Below, piece after piece: positions 49,450 through 62,409 of a DNA stretch of 64,000 nt. Source of the DNA: Fasciolopsis buskii (Eukaryota; Platyhelminthes; Trematoda; Plagiorchiida; Fasciolidae); the NCBI GenBank assembly GCA_008360955.1, contig LUCM01000674.1, forward strand, positions 62,001-126,000, given 5' to 3'. The position numbers were made by a program, and so were the translations under genes. Numbering within the stretch: the stretch's first letter is position 1; each line of letters begins with the position of its first letter. A model generated the notes under the pieces. It did no database searches. It was not told where the DNA came from and saw nothing but the letters and a program-made list of their open reading frames with translations.

Positions 49450-52110
49450 CATGCAACAAAGGTCACGTGAACAATTTTCACTTCAGTAGACAACATCACA
49501 AAGTAGCAAATACTTGACTTTGTATACTTTTTACTGGGCCACCGTACGTGTACTTTAATCGAAAATGCATTATAAACTAGCTGGGGAGGAATGGTTTGAA
49601 TAGTTCACAAAAAATGGCACATGTACTGCCAGGAATTCAACACCAGTAATCGACGGCAATCGGTAGGCCTGCCACTATTTTTCTTATATGCTGTCCAACC
49701 ATTCCAGTGTGAAATAAGTTTTGCCTCATAATTTATGATGCTCTTGAGCCTCAATGTCATCAGCCAGCATTTAGATAACTCCTTCAATTACTAAATCAAC
49801 ACATGAAATTTTGTGGATAGGAGTCAAATTCAGGCTGTGACATAATGTTATGCGAAGCATACTTTGTACCCAAGTCAGCTTTCACTAGATTCACATCAGA
49901 TTGAAAGAAGACCTGCCGGCTGAGGATAACGTGTTTACCCAATTCTGACTGAGTGAAATGCCAAAATTCTTTAGAATACACTGCCGCTTCTCCATATCCT
50001 TTGCTTTCTTAAAATTATCGGGATATCTGCATCACCAAAACGACAAACCTTTCCCTCATCAACAGGGTATTCACTTTTGATCGGTTCGTAAAGTCTTTTT
50101 GATTTTATTCCTGTGGGGCTAAGCTGCTTGTATAGGAATAAGAAAGCGGGACAAATTCTCTAAGAATCCCCTTCTAGAAGTGTCCATTTTTTGTATGCTT
50201 TTCGGGTCACTGCATATCATGCATTTGACAACATAATTAACCGGTCACCCGGTTACGTTTCCTGTTTTGTTGTGTGATTACTGCTTCCCCCAAATCAGTT
50301 GACAACTGGACCTTTTAAATATCATTCAACTCCATCTAGACATGGCTGAAATATCGGTAATAATCCCAGTCAGGATAAGAGGGAAGCAAAGTTGTTGTGA
50401 AATATCTAACATTAATTCAGTGCCCACTTGCGGATGAAACGAAAGCCTTCCATGAAAGACATGGTCTTCGTTTGGTTTATGCGTTTAATATGATGCAACT
50501 GGTGACTTTGTTTAGTCTAAAACACTGAAAATGCTTAAACAAAATTTTAAATTGGCTGAGGTTGTGGTACCAATAGATTTTATTGTTTCACGTACATTGC
50601 TTCAATGTCGCGATAACTCGATAACCGATGGAGGCAGTGCGCTTGATTGACCCCATTTAGGGTCAATTTTGATATCGATCGAGATCTGTCCTAAACGAAA
50701 TTTTCTCTGTTCCTAATCAAGCATGATTAGCAGACGCCGATTAGCGAAAAATATCCAATTAACAACTAATTATCTTTACCCTGTAAGTGGAGGCGTAATC
50801 GTGGGGAGAATGAACAATAAGTATTTTTTTCCGGACAAGAGATTCTGTCAACACTTGAAAATTTTAACTGAGAAAAATCTTAAGATCGCTCCTCATTTTC
50901 CCACTAAAATCTCATTTGAATCGTAAGGAGCGTGAATAGATGATGAGTCAACTTGAGAATCCCACGGTGATTCGTCAGAGGGTTTTTGTCGGCCAGACAA
51001 GACAAACCTTCAGACAGGAGACAATCCCCGAAATTATTGGTTTTTCTTCTCAGTAGTATATGTCGCATACGCATGGAGTGTACTTCCGGGAAAATTTTGT
51101 CCATCCAAGCGTATTCGAAATATACCACTGAGAGAAAAAACAAGAAAATTAGTTTGAAAAATGCATTCAAGACCAAACGTACTCACTCAGATGCATCAAT
51201 CGATCTCGCAATTCCATAGCTGCGCATAGAGAATTATGTAATGAGCCTGTGTCTACAAGCAATACGCATGCACAAGCAACCATCATTTAGGATAAGTGAA
51301 AACCAACGACCGAGAAGTTTATTTCCGGTGCGGTAAAGGGATCGCATTAAAAGATTAGAGAATGAGGTCACCGAAGCACGTGAAAATAGTGTAAACTTGT
51401 ACGTTTATAATTTATGCACAGATTGTTGAAAAATGAGCTTCGTTTCCAGAGAATAAAGCTGATTGCTCTATGAACGCAGAACAGAATCCCTGTGATAACG
51501 AGAGTGACAATTTGATACATGTATGGTGTTGAATGTTTCATTAATTAGCAAGACACACAAATATTAAAATTCATCCTCCGCCTCCAATCTCACGATCAGA
51601 AGTGAGGAAAGGTGACAACAAAGTCTTTTTGCAATCCCTGTGAGTGAGGACTTCATCTATGTAGCTATTAACAAACTTTTAGTAGCTTAATATTCCAAGC
51701 ATTGAACACTCTGGGTTGCAACTGAAGCTTGAGCACCTGAAAAGTTGCAGGAATAACTATTGACCAGCAACGACCGCATTTTTTGTGCATCAGCTTAGCA
51801 AGTACCAAATAAAGCATGATTCCAAATGCCATCAAAGTGAAGTGAGAAGAAAATCTGAGAGATCCTGGAATCCGATTAGCTCAGATGCTGAGCATCTCAC
51901 TCAAACACACCTCTACGATGACGGGTCAACACCCCATTTTATTCATTTGGATATCATACTGGAAAGGACTTTTGTGAGACTAGGGGCGGGTGTGATTCAG
52001 TTTCATATCTAAAACCATGTGTCAACCAAACTTAGTTAATCGTGGTTATGGGAGCCCCCAAATCAGGTACGTCTAAATTGAGCCAAACTATTTTTAGGTT
52101 CTTATTCTCA
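49450..52110. other. No recognisable gene
   Basis: AT-rich with short frames, the longest 90 codons at 50904-51176 (minus). I see no motif. Confidence 0.35.
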
Positions 52111-52136
52111 AACAAACTTGAGAATTTCTCGCATCG

Positions 52137-52310
52137 ATGCGGTGGATTTGGCAAAACGCACTGAACGGATATTGGAAAGAACTTAGTACCCACTACAGTA
52201 CGGCTACTATTCAATCACTTCCAACAATCCATTCGCTACCAAATATTTCCGAAGTATTCGCTAGACAAGATGAGATTTCGCAAACGTTCTGGATGCTTGA
52301 AAAAAACTCA
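52137..52310 (+). CDS. Possible first coding exon, unidentified
   Basis: An ATG at 52137, preceded by an in-frame stop 15 bases upstream, opens a frame (RWIWQNALNGYWKELS near the start) that runs into GTGAGT, a strong splice donor, at 52311. The translation is of ordinary composition. No partner exon or family was identified, so support is limited to the donor. Confidence 0.18.
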
Positions 52311-52637
52311 GTGAGTTTTCCTTGTTCGAGCCGCTTTTCATTCTTGTATGGTGGCTAATTTTTCGACTTCCCTTCCATACGGGACTTCACACCAACTCTA
52401 GCCGGTATTTCAACTATCCCGTTCAAATCGTAATCTACTTTCTAGTCCTTTTCCCGTTCTCACGCACTTTGAATTGCACCCTAAGCAACAGTGTGTTTTA
52501 TGCTTAGGGAAACCAATATACGTTTCTCAAACTTAGTCTAACCTCCGTGTAACTCGGGGATTAACTCGCGGCAGATCAATCTGATGTCTCAGAGTGCTTC
52601 TTCCAGTGGAATAGCCCCGGTATCGGTAGATCCTGGA

Positions 52638-52895
52638 TAAGACAGAGAATTCAGAGAATATGTGGTACCCGGGGGATCAGTACAATTCTTCGATGGTTCG
52701 GCTGATCCATCCAGCCCAGCGAAACTTTTGACATTAAAGGATCTCAGAAATTCGTTCTCATCAGCTGTGCGCCACCGAAAAAATTCATTTTCTGCCACCC
52801 AGCTACCTCGGTGGCACGTATATCAACTGAACACATCGAACAATCTGGAAAGACTGGATGGGATTCAAAAAGTGGGGGAACTCTTCGATTAGTCT
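52638..52895 (+). CDS. Open segment of protein-like composition, unidentified
   Basis: The plus frame is open for 84 codons between stops and includes GGSVQFFDGSADPSSPAKLL. The minus strand is also open over much of the same interval (52589-52798), with a translation rich in Ser, Thr and Pro, so the coding strand is undecided. It may be a decayed retroelement or an exon. I recognise no domain. Confidence 0.2.
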
Positions 52896-52899
52896 GAAG

Positions 52900-53410
52900 C
52901 TGTCGGTGTCTAATAGATAGCACTTAATAGGCAGCACAGTCAGAATAGGGTCGAGCTAAGACCTGCTGACGCTTGTGATTCCTACTCGTACTTTATACCC
53001 AACAGCTAGCGTCATACAAAGAAGAATTTGTCTCAAAAGGAATCACTGACTGAATAATTTCCGAGACTGATCACCTTCTGAGATTGAACGGTAACAGAGG
53101 TGACAAGATTTTATCAGATAAACTGAACTAAGTGGAGCTTACCTTTTCTCGATAGTTAAAGATCTTCTGTTCGTTGGGCAATAGCCACAAAGTAGGCTGG
53201 AAGCCAGTGGCCGCAATTGTCGACCAGGTAGAAGAGCGCAAAATTATATGAAGATGCATCCTAGCAGGTTGTGCTCGAATGGACTTAGCGTTTACCATCT
53301 CAAAAAGAACAGTCCCGGGACAGTCATTTTCTGCATGCCAACCTGTTATCACACTTAGTCTGGTCAGATTATGTATGGTCTCATCACAACCCATGTTTCA
53401 GTCAAAGATG
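52900..53410. other. No recognisable feature
   Basis: Short open frames only. Confidence 0.4.
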
Positions 53411-53411
53411 C

Positions 53412-53576
53412 TATTTCATGAAGTAATTCACCATGTGATATCATCGCACAACTGACCATTAAGAAACCATAGAAACACTGTACGGCTGTATCATCCTTGT
53501 CACGAATAATCATCAACGCATTTCCACCATGGTTTCTTAATGATGAGTTGAGTGATGATATCACATGGGGAATTTT
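53412..53576 (-). mobile_element. Decayed hammerhead hairpin
   Basis: Two inverted arms (AATTCACCATGTGATATCAT at 53426-53445 and its partner ending near 53572) enclose a worn ribozyme (53475-53520): TTGATGA, a weak stem II, GATAC for GAAAC, and GTA. The mutated GAAA box should abolish cleavage. The layout is the same as the hairpin at 48105-48260 but the sequence is older, so such hairpins have formed or spread more than once. Confidence 0.7.
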
Positions 53577-53579
53577 TCG

Positions 53580-56500
53580 ACGTTATCTACCCCAGTACAA
53601 TGAGTCCCGGTGGCTGCCACATTCAAACAACACGAATACAGAAAATTTATATAGTAAATGTCCTAGGCCTGGAATTTAGGGATTCATTGTGGAAGCTGTC
53701 ACACAATACACTTCAACGATTCGGGTGGGAAAGTAGTATTGTTTATTTTCAAAATTCCTCTGACCAGTGGCATAAACCGTCAGTTGATATTAGTGAACGT
53801 GGTACAATGGGATGAATGATGCACATGCTTGGGTTTGAAACCAACTCATTTATTGAGCCATTTTTTCTGGTAGTTCAGACCAATAACTAACGGCAAAATT
53901 GTAGTGAATTCCAAAAGATACTGCAAAAGGGGACTCTTTGCGTTGCACATCGTTGAGTTCACTGGTTGAACGAAACTATTCTCGTGGACGATGCAAGTCC
54001 TCGTTACAGAATCGTGGCATAAAAGCTAAAGAAAGAATGCGGTTCAGATAAACCGAGAATTTTGCGCGTTATAAAATATAAATTAACCAAGACAAGCAAT
54101 GAAAAATGGGTGTGACCCTAGGTAAATTTCCGGAGCTACATAGGCATGGATCCTTTCATTGCATCCAATGAGGTGGCAGTTCATCTCACAGACGATTAAA
54201 CAATTAATGGGATTGGACTGTGTTACTCAATGACGACTGTTTATATCCACAAGATTCTGATACGTGAAACTGGAGTTCACGTTTTAAACTGAGTCGCTAA
54301 TCGAGATGAAAATAGTCAGTGGATCTGGTGATCCAACCGCCAAACTCGGTCATCGGAATTCCCTAGAGAACAAAAGCTTAGTTTATGACCGACACAAATA
54401 ATCGAAATCACTGTGAAAACTCACTAGAATCTCATTTGAATCGTACTACGACTGAGAAGAAAAACCAAAACGTTCGGGCCTAGTCTCCTTCTTAAATGTT
54501 CATGGAAGTTTCTTGCTCCAGTACGATTTATTTCTCAAAATGTTCCGACTAGTTTTCAATGAAAGACAAAGTCACTTATATTCAGCAGGTCTTATTACAG
54601 TCTACAAACCGGTATAATAAATGAAAACTGTACATGCATTCACGATATCAGCCGACGCTTCTTCGTACCCCACAGTCGCTGAAACCGTAAGAATATGGAC
54701 ACAGGTAGTTCTTGAATACATCATCGTCTCCGGTAACTGTGCGCACCTCACTGTATGCACCTGGCAGGCTCTCGGTTGTGTGCAGCACATAGCAAACAAT
54801 GGACATTTGAACACTGACTGACAAGCGCACGACACCTTTCGGTGCTTTTAGGTGTGAACACATCGACAATGATTTATTGCATTTGTAATCGGATCAAATG
54901 TTGAAGTAAAACCAATTTGATGTTTTCTCGGGGATACTAATTGCAGCTACTTTTTATACACCGTTTGATCGAGGTGAACAACTGGACACGTTTGAATTAA
55001 TTGCTTGCTCGTCCATTGGTTTTAATCCAATTTTGTGTTGTGGGAGGTGAAACACTGGCCGAGACAGGCAGATTGCTACTTGGGTGAATTGCATTAATTA
55101 TCAAATCGGGTGCGATTTTCAATCAGGCGTGAAGGAATTGAATTTGCGCCTGTTTTCCCCGCGATGCGACGAATTATCACCAACTTCTGAGGTTGAGTTT
55201 TGTAGCCGTTCAGATTACTACGGCTGACGGTATACACGAGAGATATGGTACGAACATGCCTCATCGGAGTGAACAGAAAAAGTGTCAATCGTCGCTCGGG
55301 ATGCAAGTTGCCTTTCCAAAATTGTTCCTAGGCTGACTGTTTTGGGGCCAGTTTTGCATCAGTTGAAACGCTCGACATTTATACTGACTAACCAAATGTT
55401 CAACGACGGGTGTAATTGTGTTTATCCGAACTGGTCGATCGTATTGCTATTACGAGAGAGAAGGGGTTTCTGAATTTCATTCGGGGGAAGTCTTTGTATC
55501 ACCGAAAAATTTTATAAATTATCACTCCAAATGACAAAAGCCAATGAACTTTTTCGGTTCTCGTATTATCTTGTATAATGTTCTGTCTTCCTCTGAGGTC
55601 GGACGGAAATAGATTCAGCGACTGAAATAAAGAAAAACTCGTGTTATTAATTGCATTATTTTGAAACTTACTTGTTTCCAGGCAATTGTCGCATTCCATT
55701 GGCTAGAACGGTTCCGCATGACGCACGGAACAACATGAATTTGTCGCCTTGAGCTTGCTCATTTTTCTCCCAAAAGTCGGCAGGACAAAACATGAACAAA
55801 CGGGCAATTTATTCCATCCCACAAATGTTCACTTATGAAGCATACTTCCTTAGACCTGTTCAAAAGAATTCTCGTTTAATCAAAGGGATAAGACCAAATT
55901 TCAGTGACAGTACACAAAAGGTACAGGACATGAATCTTGCGATATAAATTTGTTTCATCCGAAGCCAACTGAACAGCTGCCCGCTGATAGAACCTAACCA
56001 GTAAGTGCAACCTAAATTCTTACATCCAGAGCAATAAAAGTCACAATTGTCTGGGGACAAAACCATCCATATGAATTAGATAATCATGGCAGAAACTATT
56101 CACACTTTGGTTTGTGGAGTTGTAGGTTAGAACCATCGTCGATGCACTCCCAAAATCCAATTACTTCCTTTAACCAGCAAGACAAGCAGATAAAGAACAC
56201 GCGGACCTTGAAAAAAGCAGCGTCCAGGGCTTCCAAAACCCCTTTCGAATGTCGGTACTCCAAGTAGATTAGCTCGATAATGTGATGAAAGTTGACTTTC
56301 TGCTTCACTATCACCTCATTTTCTCTTCCAAAACTCTGTCGTCATTATCGTCTTCTGTTCGCTGTCACACTCGTTCTGGATTACTGCCGCTCGAACACTC
56401 CACTGGTTTTGATCCTTGGTTGAAATCGAGCATTGTTGCACCTGAATGATCTTTTACAAGCTGAAAGGATGCTGACAAAGATGCTATTACTTGGGTAAAT

Positions 56501-57140
56501 TCATCCATTTAGGAGGCTGAAAGCAGCATCACGAAATCTTTGCACTTGAACTAACTGGTATTTTCCTGCCTTGGCAATCGCTTTAGTGAAGCGACTTTTT
56601 CCACTGATAAACCGTTACACTGAGTGTGATAGGTGGAACAGAACTCTTTGTGAATATCCACTCTGAATGACTTGAGGAGTGCACTGGATGATGAACGCAC
56701 CTTGTTGTTTGAGTACAAATTCTTTTGCTGACAATATGACATTTTTGAGTGCTCTATTTTGCGAAGGTTTTAACCATCGCAAAAACAACGTTTCCAACAG
56801 AAGATTCACGATCAACAAACTCTGTCAGACCTTCCACTTATCAAACAACGTTTAGTTGCGTGTACCATCATCAGTGTACCTGTGTTTAACTTGAATAGTG
56901 TGGTATGCATTTGGCTGGTTGTCGTTCACAGCGCAAGCGTCGACGGTGACGAGGTCAACTATCAAAGAGGCGCTCCTTGCCAGAGCTCGATACACTTCCG
57001 GAATCTGAGGAGGACTATCCCACTGCTTCCTTAGTCTGATATCCTGCCAGTTAAGCAACAACGCTGTAATTTGAACGTCGTAATTTTTAGCATGAGAAGG
57101 ACTGTTCGCCTTGAATGTGCGCAAATGTGAAGTGGACAGA
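53580..57140. other. No recognisable gene
   Basis: AT-rich sequence, open frames under 95 codons, and no known motif or RNA structure seen. Confidence 0.4.
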
Positions 57141-57147
57141 TTTTACA

Positions 57148-57173
57148 CACATATGTATATATATAATATATAA
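57148..57173. repeat. Imperfect (TA)n microsatellite
   Basis: ACATATGTATATATATAATA and following TATAA. Confidence 0.8.
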
Positions 57174-57179
57174 GTAGGC

Positions 57180-58680
57180 AGATTTTGGAAAAATGTTACA
57201 AGACCGAATTCAGTCAGGTTTGAACCGGAGGAAAAATCTATCGTGGAAATCATAGTCTTGAGTCACGATGTCTTTTAGAAATCGTCTACTTCGGATGGCA
57301 TGCACCGGTTTCCCATTCAAAAATTTCATGTTTAACTAGGCGTAAATCGCATATAGTGTTTGTCTGTTCCGAAAATGAGTTGACGAGGAAAAAGTAATTA
57401 CTGCTTCTTCACAAAAAAGAACAGTAATCCAGTAAGCTGGTTACACTCTACAAATACTAAATGCTTTTTATAGCATATCCCCGGACGGTAATCGTTTTTC
57501 CTTAATGAACTCGCTTTCCCCGCCTCAAAAGGGATATTTTATCGCTGAATTTGTCGTTGATAAGGAAACATCCCTTTGGATAAAAGGTATTTAGCCGGTC
57601 AAAATAGGTTCCGCTATCAGTGTGACAAGCCGTACAAAAATCGATTTCACACGACCCTGGTTTGACTGATGAATTTGAAAATAGAAACCCCTAGTTCTCA
57701 TATATAAAACATACAGGATAACGGCTGAAGCTCGCTGCCCCGTGTCAATTACTATGGAGCTACATGTCATCCATCCTGAATTGTCCACTTACCGAGCGCA
57801 CCTCTTTTCATTCATATAAGAATCAGCTTTTCTCAAAAATCACCATAACTGGAAAGACTTTGCTCTGCTTTATTTTTTTTACCGGCAGTCATGGAGGGCT
57901 TTTTTTCTACCAACTGATACACTGAGTGTAAAAGAGTTGTCATGACTCCAAATCCAAGCGACAATACTCAGAGCTCCATAGACCAAAATGATGTGGTCCC
58001 GAAAATGTGAAAAATTAACCGGTACTGAGTACATGCTCACGTGGATATTGTACCTTAGTAGAAAAAGAGATCTTGTCGCCATTTTGAAGCTCAACGCAAG
58101 GTGGTTCACCTTAATTTCAATCAGTCAAATTAGTATCCGCAGCCGTTTGGAAACTGGTCTCACCGTGGCAGATGGTGACGCCCAGTGACGTTGCGCTGTC
58201 AAATATTGTCCTTAAATACCTATAGGATGTGGGGTCTACTGACATTCGTTTCAATATCAAAATTTTACTATACGTTTTGCTATAGAAAACAAAATGGGTA
58301 TAGTATAGTCGTTCGAAAAATGGAAACAATCAAAATAATTGGCAAAAAGCGCTGCCTCTGCAGTTCTTTTGAGGATAGTTGTTTATGGAGTAAAATTAAT
58401 ATTTCGAGTGTTTTTGAGTGGCATGATCATATGTTTGGCGTACCGGCTAGGCGGCTATCATTACTCTGATTTTACCAGCCTTGTCGCTGTTTGTTCCAAT
58501 TCAGTAGTTTCAGTACCAATGTGTGTCCAAAGTTTATTCAGAACTCTTTTACGAGACGCCGAACAACACGGGCACTATTCTAGTTTCCGTGAATGAATTC
58601 ATGGATTGTACCTGATTCGACAATGCGTTGCCTGCTAAAATTTATGGAAAAACATTAACTAAGCGGTGAAAACTAGTGGC
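57180..58680. other. No recognisable gene
   Basis: Overlapping short frames on both strands around 57879-58596, none assignable. Confidence 0.4.
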
Positions 58681-58684
58681 TAGG

Positions 58685-58734
58685 TTTATATATATATATA
58701 TATAAACGTTATAAGTCAGCGTACGTTTTTTGAC

Positions 58735-58770
<36 letters not shown>
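58685..58770. repeat. Two (TA)n runs at the 3' end of a LINE remnant
   Basis: About ten TA units at 58685-58704 and fifteen at 58741-58770, separated by 36 bp. They lie just downstream, in the minus direction, of the reverse transcriptase remnant and may descend from its simple-repeat tail. Confidence 0.85.
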
Positions 58771-58771
<1 letters not shown>

Positions 58772-58789
58772 TGTACACCGGCTTGAAAA

Positions 58790-59480
58790 CGAGCATGGTA
58801 CCAACGGGAAAACACGTAAATGGAATTGCGGAATGATGGAAACTGGAGGGCAAAAAATAAACCGAAACAAAGGATGAGTGCAGACAGCCTCCAATTAGTG
58901 CTGAGGACGTACCTTGCATTTCGAAGTTACGAAGTACATACCATACCTAGATACCTCCATCCCTCAGCGGTTTAAGTTAGGTTGAATTGGCCATGCATTG
59001 CCACTCAGCAAGGCGATATCGTTGGCAAACTTTAGGTTAAAATGTCTGTTCATTGGGAGGAGCTTAACCCCATCGTCCAAAAGACCATATGATGCATCCT
59101 GTACAAAATCCTCAATGAAAAGTTTGGAAATAATTGGCATCATAGCGCAGCGTTGCCGCACTCCAGTGAAGACGAAAAAGTGTTTCGAAAGCTGGCCATA
59201 AGCCCTAACCCGACCTGACCTATGTTGGTGCAACTCACTGAGGACAGGCACATGCTACTCAGAAAATCCATTTCTCTACAAACTGTTGCAAAGTACAAAC
59301 CACTCAACAGAGTCAAAGGCTGCGCGAATGTCTAGGAGCAGTACGACCGCTGGCCTTTGAAAAGTAAAATGGTGCCCTATCATATGTCGCACGTTAAAGA
59401 CTTGAGCGAAGCATTCATAACTACTGTGTGACATATCTGTTTCTCACGAGATCGCCCTTCATGCGTTCTTTAAAACGTGC
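58790..59480 (-). pseudogene. Broken LINE (non-LTR retrotransposon) reverse transcriptase
   Basis: The minus strand keeps reverse transcriptase blocks in the correct order: QRPAVVLLLDIRAAFDSV (about 59305-59360), GRVRAYGQLSK, GVRQRC and FANDIALL (59010-59033, the catalytic YADD box changed to FAND). A further SKCKV-like piece lies near 58905-58920 in a shifted frame. Two in-frame stops (59276-59278 and 59255-59257) and at least one frameshift show that it is dead. A whole LINE polymerase is several times longer, so this is an internal fragment. The wording of the blocks fits the non-LTR elements common in flatworms, but I cannot fix the clade by eye. Confidence 0.85.
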
Positions 59481-59489
59481 GAATGATGA

Positions 59490-59815
59490 CGGACGAACAA
59501 ATACAAAGTTAGACGAAATTTGAACAATAGGCAGAGAACAAAGCACAACCGAAAAAAGGTTCGTGTTGGTTTACTCAGGGGAGATGATCATGCACAGCGC
59601 AAGAAAATGACCGTGTTTGGGTTAGCCGCTAATTTCGAGTCAAGTTGCGAATGGAATGTAGCAAATATTAAAAGAGGAAAGCAATATTTACATTTAAATT
59701 CTCCTTTTCTCTTCGATCGTTTCACTTCTCGCGGCTTGGTATGGGGTCATACAATGAACTGGAATGTTGTGTTTGATTAAAATTCAAACTTTATATAAGA
59801 AGGCCAAATATGAAC
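59490..59815. other. Unassigned open frame of 86 codons
   Basis: The frame at 59520-59780 (plus) is rich in Lys, Arg and Asn and lacks a recognisable domain. Confidence 0.2.
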
Positions 59816-59819
59816 ATTT

Positions 59820-60094
59820 TGCCAACTTATCATAAAGAAACCATGGAAGCACTGTACAGCTGTTTCATCCTTGTTAGGAATCATCAGCGGTGCATATCCA
59901 CCGCGCCCCAACTGGGACGCGAACCCGAACAAGGACGAACGATTCTGAGTCGAACGCCTTAGCCATTACGCTACCGGGCAGGCCCTGAACGGTTATCTGA
60001 ACTTCACCATATGATGATAGTGTACCTATCCGTCAATGATTTGCAAGGCTACTGGCCGCTAGCGCAAAGCAACCGACCCCTTCTGATAGATGAC
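59820..60094 (-). mobile_element. Hammerhead-ribozyme repeat, 3'-part and tRNA head
   Basis: The minus-strand copy starts in the leader near 60094, passes a tRNA-Leu-like head (59903-59983) and the hammerhead (59849-59893), and ends within the arm at about 59820. It is truncated at both ends compared with the 397 bp monomer. The leader part (60010-60094) is more diverged than the rest. Confidence 0.8.
59849..59893 (-). ncRNA. Hammerhead ribozyme, core intact with one stem I mismatch
   Basis: Same sequence as the copy at 39107-39151: all catalytic boxes are present, stem II is TCCT-AACA-AGGA, and stem I is GCACCG opposite CAGTGC with one mismatch. Confidence 0.75.
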
Positions 60095-60099
60095 ATCTT

Positions 60100-60715
60100 T
60101 TCAACTTCTTAGGTAGAATTTAATCAGCATCTTTCAAAATGTTCTTTAGACAGCTACAATGATCGATGTGTAAAAAATTATGTTGCGCAACAGTAGTTTG
60201 GGATGTTACCTTTAAGGAGAATTGCTTCAATCAAACTTAGAAATTCAGTCTTTTTTGCCCAAGAGCTAAGAAAACAGACTAAGCGTTTGCACTGGATTTC
60301 TTGCCGTAGCATGCTCGTTTTTTCACGCCTGTTTGTTGCAGTTGCTTACAAGATATCTTGTGAATCGCAAGTTTCTTTGCACCGCGGACTGAGAGTAGCA
60401 AACTAAATTTCAACATTTGACAGTGTTTTTTCTGTTTTGTTGACATGAGGATGGGTTTGTAATTTCTGCAAAAATGGTAATTTAAAACCGTCATTCTGCA
60501 CAGCAATATCAGTATGAACATTCGGGCTATTTCTAAACTCCAAGCTTTTGACTTCATCTGGCCCTGGTGAAACTGTGATAACCTGTGTTGACTCCAGCAG
60601 GACAATTTCAGCATACCCTCCAGTATAAAACTTCAATATTGAGATCAGCAGATTCACGCTGCAATGCTGAACAGTGCGGTTGAACCGGAGGTCCAAGAAT
60701 TGCATAGGGTCGCTT
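60100..60715. other. No recognisable gene; open frames on the minus strand
   Basis: Two overlapping minus-strand frames (111 and 100 codons, 60279-60705) are open but have no domain that I recognise. Confidence 0.25.
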
Positions 60716-60819
60716 GAACTGGCTTAGATCGCCTGCCCCAAGATTGACATGACAACTGACCTCAATAGCTACTTAATATTGGTTGGATTTTAGTTGAGGC
60801 CAGGCTTGTCCCAATTCGG

Positions 60820-60905
60820 CATCCGGCCGGTAGCTAGTCATCACTCATGTCCACTAACATGGGGGAGTGCAGCTACACATGGTTCGAACCAGATGAATTA
60901 GTCTT
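60820..60905 (+). repeat. Possible tRNA-like retroposon head
   Basis: GGTAGCTAGTCATC resembles an A box and TGGTTCGAACC an exact B box about 50 bases further on. The intervening arm pairs poorly. The sequence after it is less AT-rich to about 61110, as expected for a retroposon body, but no second copy is present here. Confidence 0.3.
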
Positions 60906-61119
60906 GTATGTTCACAATTTCACCTAGCACTCTTCTACTTCGGGTAGGATGCTGTGAGCATGGTATCTCGGTTTCACCTGTGGAGACTTACATACATTGG
61001 ATTCACCCAGTCCAATCTGCAGTCTTTGGCTATGCAAGTCTAAGGAATGCCCTATGTGGCTGCAACGCGATTTTGCTAACCCCAGATGTCACAAGATTGG
61101 AATGATCAGCCACAGTGAG

Positions 61120-62365
61120 CTTCAGAAACTAGGAGCGACTGGGCACTCCGAAAAGAGCGTCCCATTAAAATGAAGCACTGGTTGAATTCGCAAAATGAGC
61201 GTAACTTTATTTTTTGCCAAAATACGGTGCAGTTTACATAACATCTCTGGGAATGTCTAACTACTAAGTAATACGAAACTTAGAAGGAACATGGAGCGTC
61301 ACGTTTAGAACACATCCTCGATTACCGCCTCTCGAGAAAAAAGATATTCATCAATAAACCTGTTGAGTTTTGGGTTATTTGAAGAAATTTTCAACTTTAA
61401 CAATTCAGATCAAGTCAAATTTCGAGGTAATCAACTTGGAGCGGAGAACGGTATGTCCAATAGATCAAGCTGAGTGACTGTTAACAATTGGCCAAAACGA
61501 ATCCGAGATGTTAAGCTAATCAGTTTGCGAATCTCTCCTGAAATTGGCTTCCGAATGGGCAACGCGATTGGTTCAGGATAAGTTGACAGACTACCTTTTC
61601 GTCATTTAACAGACTGGTGGCGCGCAAGTCTGCTTGGTTGAAGCAGCATGTTAGACAAAATTGCTCGGGTAAGCAGAAAACAAACACTTGAAAATCGATT
61701 AAAAACTATCATTCAGGCGGTAATGATTTGTTTCTCAAAAATTGGTCGGTGAGAACCTGTATCACAAACTCGGAAACCTTCTTGAGTGGCTGTTGATTGA
61801 GGATCCTCGAGCGCGGAAGTTCTTTGGCTATTGATATCTTCGAAGTTCTACAAGGCAATTTGGGCAAAATTCAACTGTCATTAGACTAAGTGATACGGGG
61901 ACCGCAGAAGAGTCAAAATAGTTAAAATCATCAGCAGAGCAAGGAGAAGGCCATTTATTGCCTTGCCGTTTTTTCTTGTATCCCATGGAATCCGAACCTG
62001 TGTGTGGATCGATAACGCTACCACAGAACAAGTTTATCCTGGACAGTTTAGAGCGTGAGCGGCCAAGTGAGACGAGTATTGTTAGTTAGACTATAATGCG
62101 GGAGAGAATGAGGCACTGCGATCTTCCGCCGGCATTAACGAAATAAACGTCTAAAGTGGCCAGGAGTGCAGAAACTACTAGGGTCCGAGTGGGACGGAAG
62201 ACAAAAATAACGAAAGGAATCTGGCAAAATGATTGCCAAAGCACTGACTTACAATATGCAACGAAAGCACTAACAGTAGCAACGGGTTCAGGCGGTTTAC
62301 TCTACAACGAAGAAGCAACGAAGCATGGATATTATAAGTTCATTAAAATCTTTTAGCGGGGGATG
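61120..62365. other. No recognisable gene
   Basis: Short open frames only. Confidence 0.4.
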
Positions 62366-62371
62366 TTATTT

Positions 62372-62402
62372 AATATATATATATATATATATGTGTGTGT
62401 GT
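62372..62402. repeat. Compound (AT)n(GT)n microsatellite
   Basis: About ten AT units running directly into four or five GT units. Confidence 0.9.
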
Positions 62403-62409
62403 AAAACAT

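Noticed and set aside
57669..57692. CTGATGA followed by GAAAC as a further hammerhead
   Set aside because: The spacer cannot form a proper stem II and no stem I partner or cleavage triplet is present at the right place.
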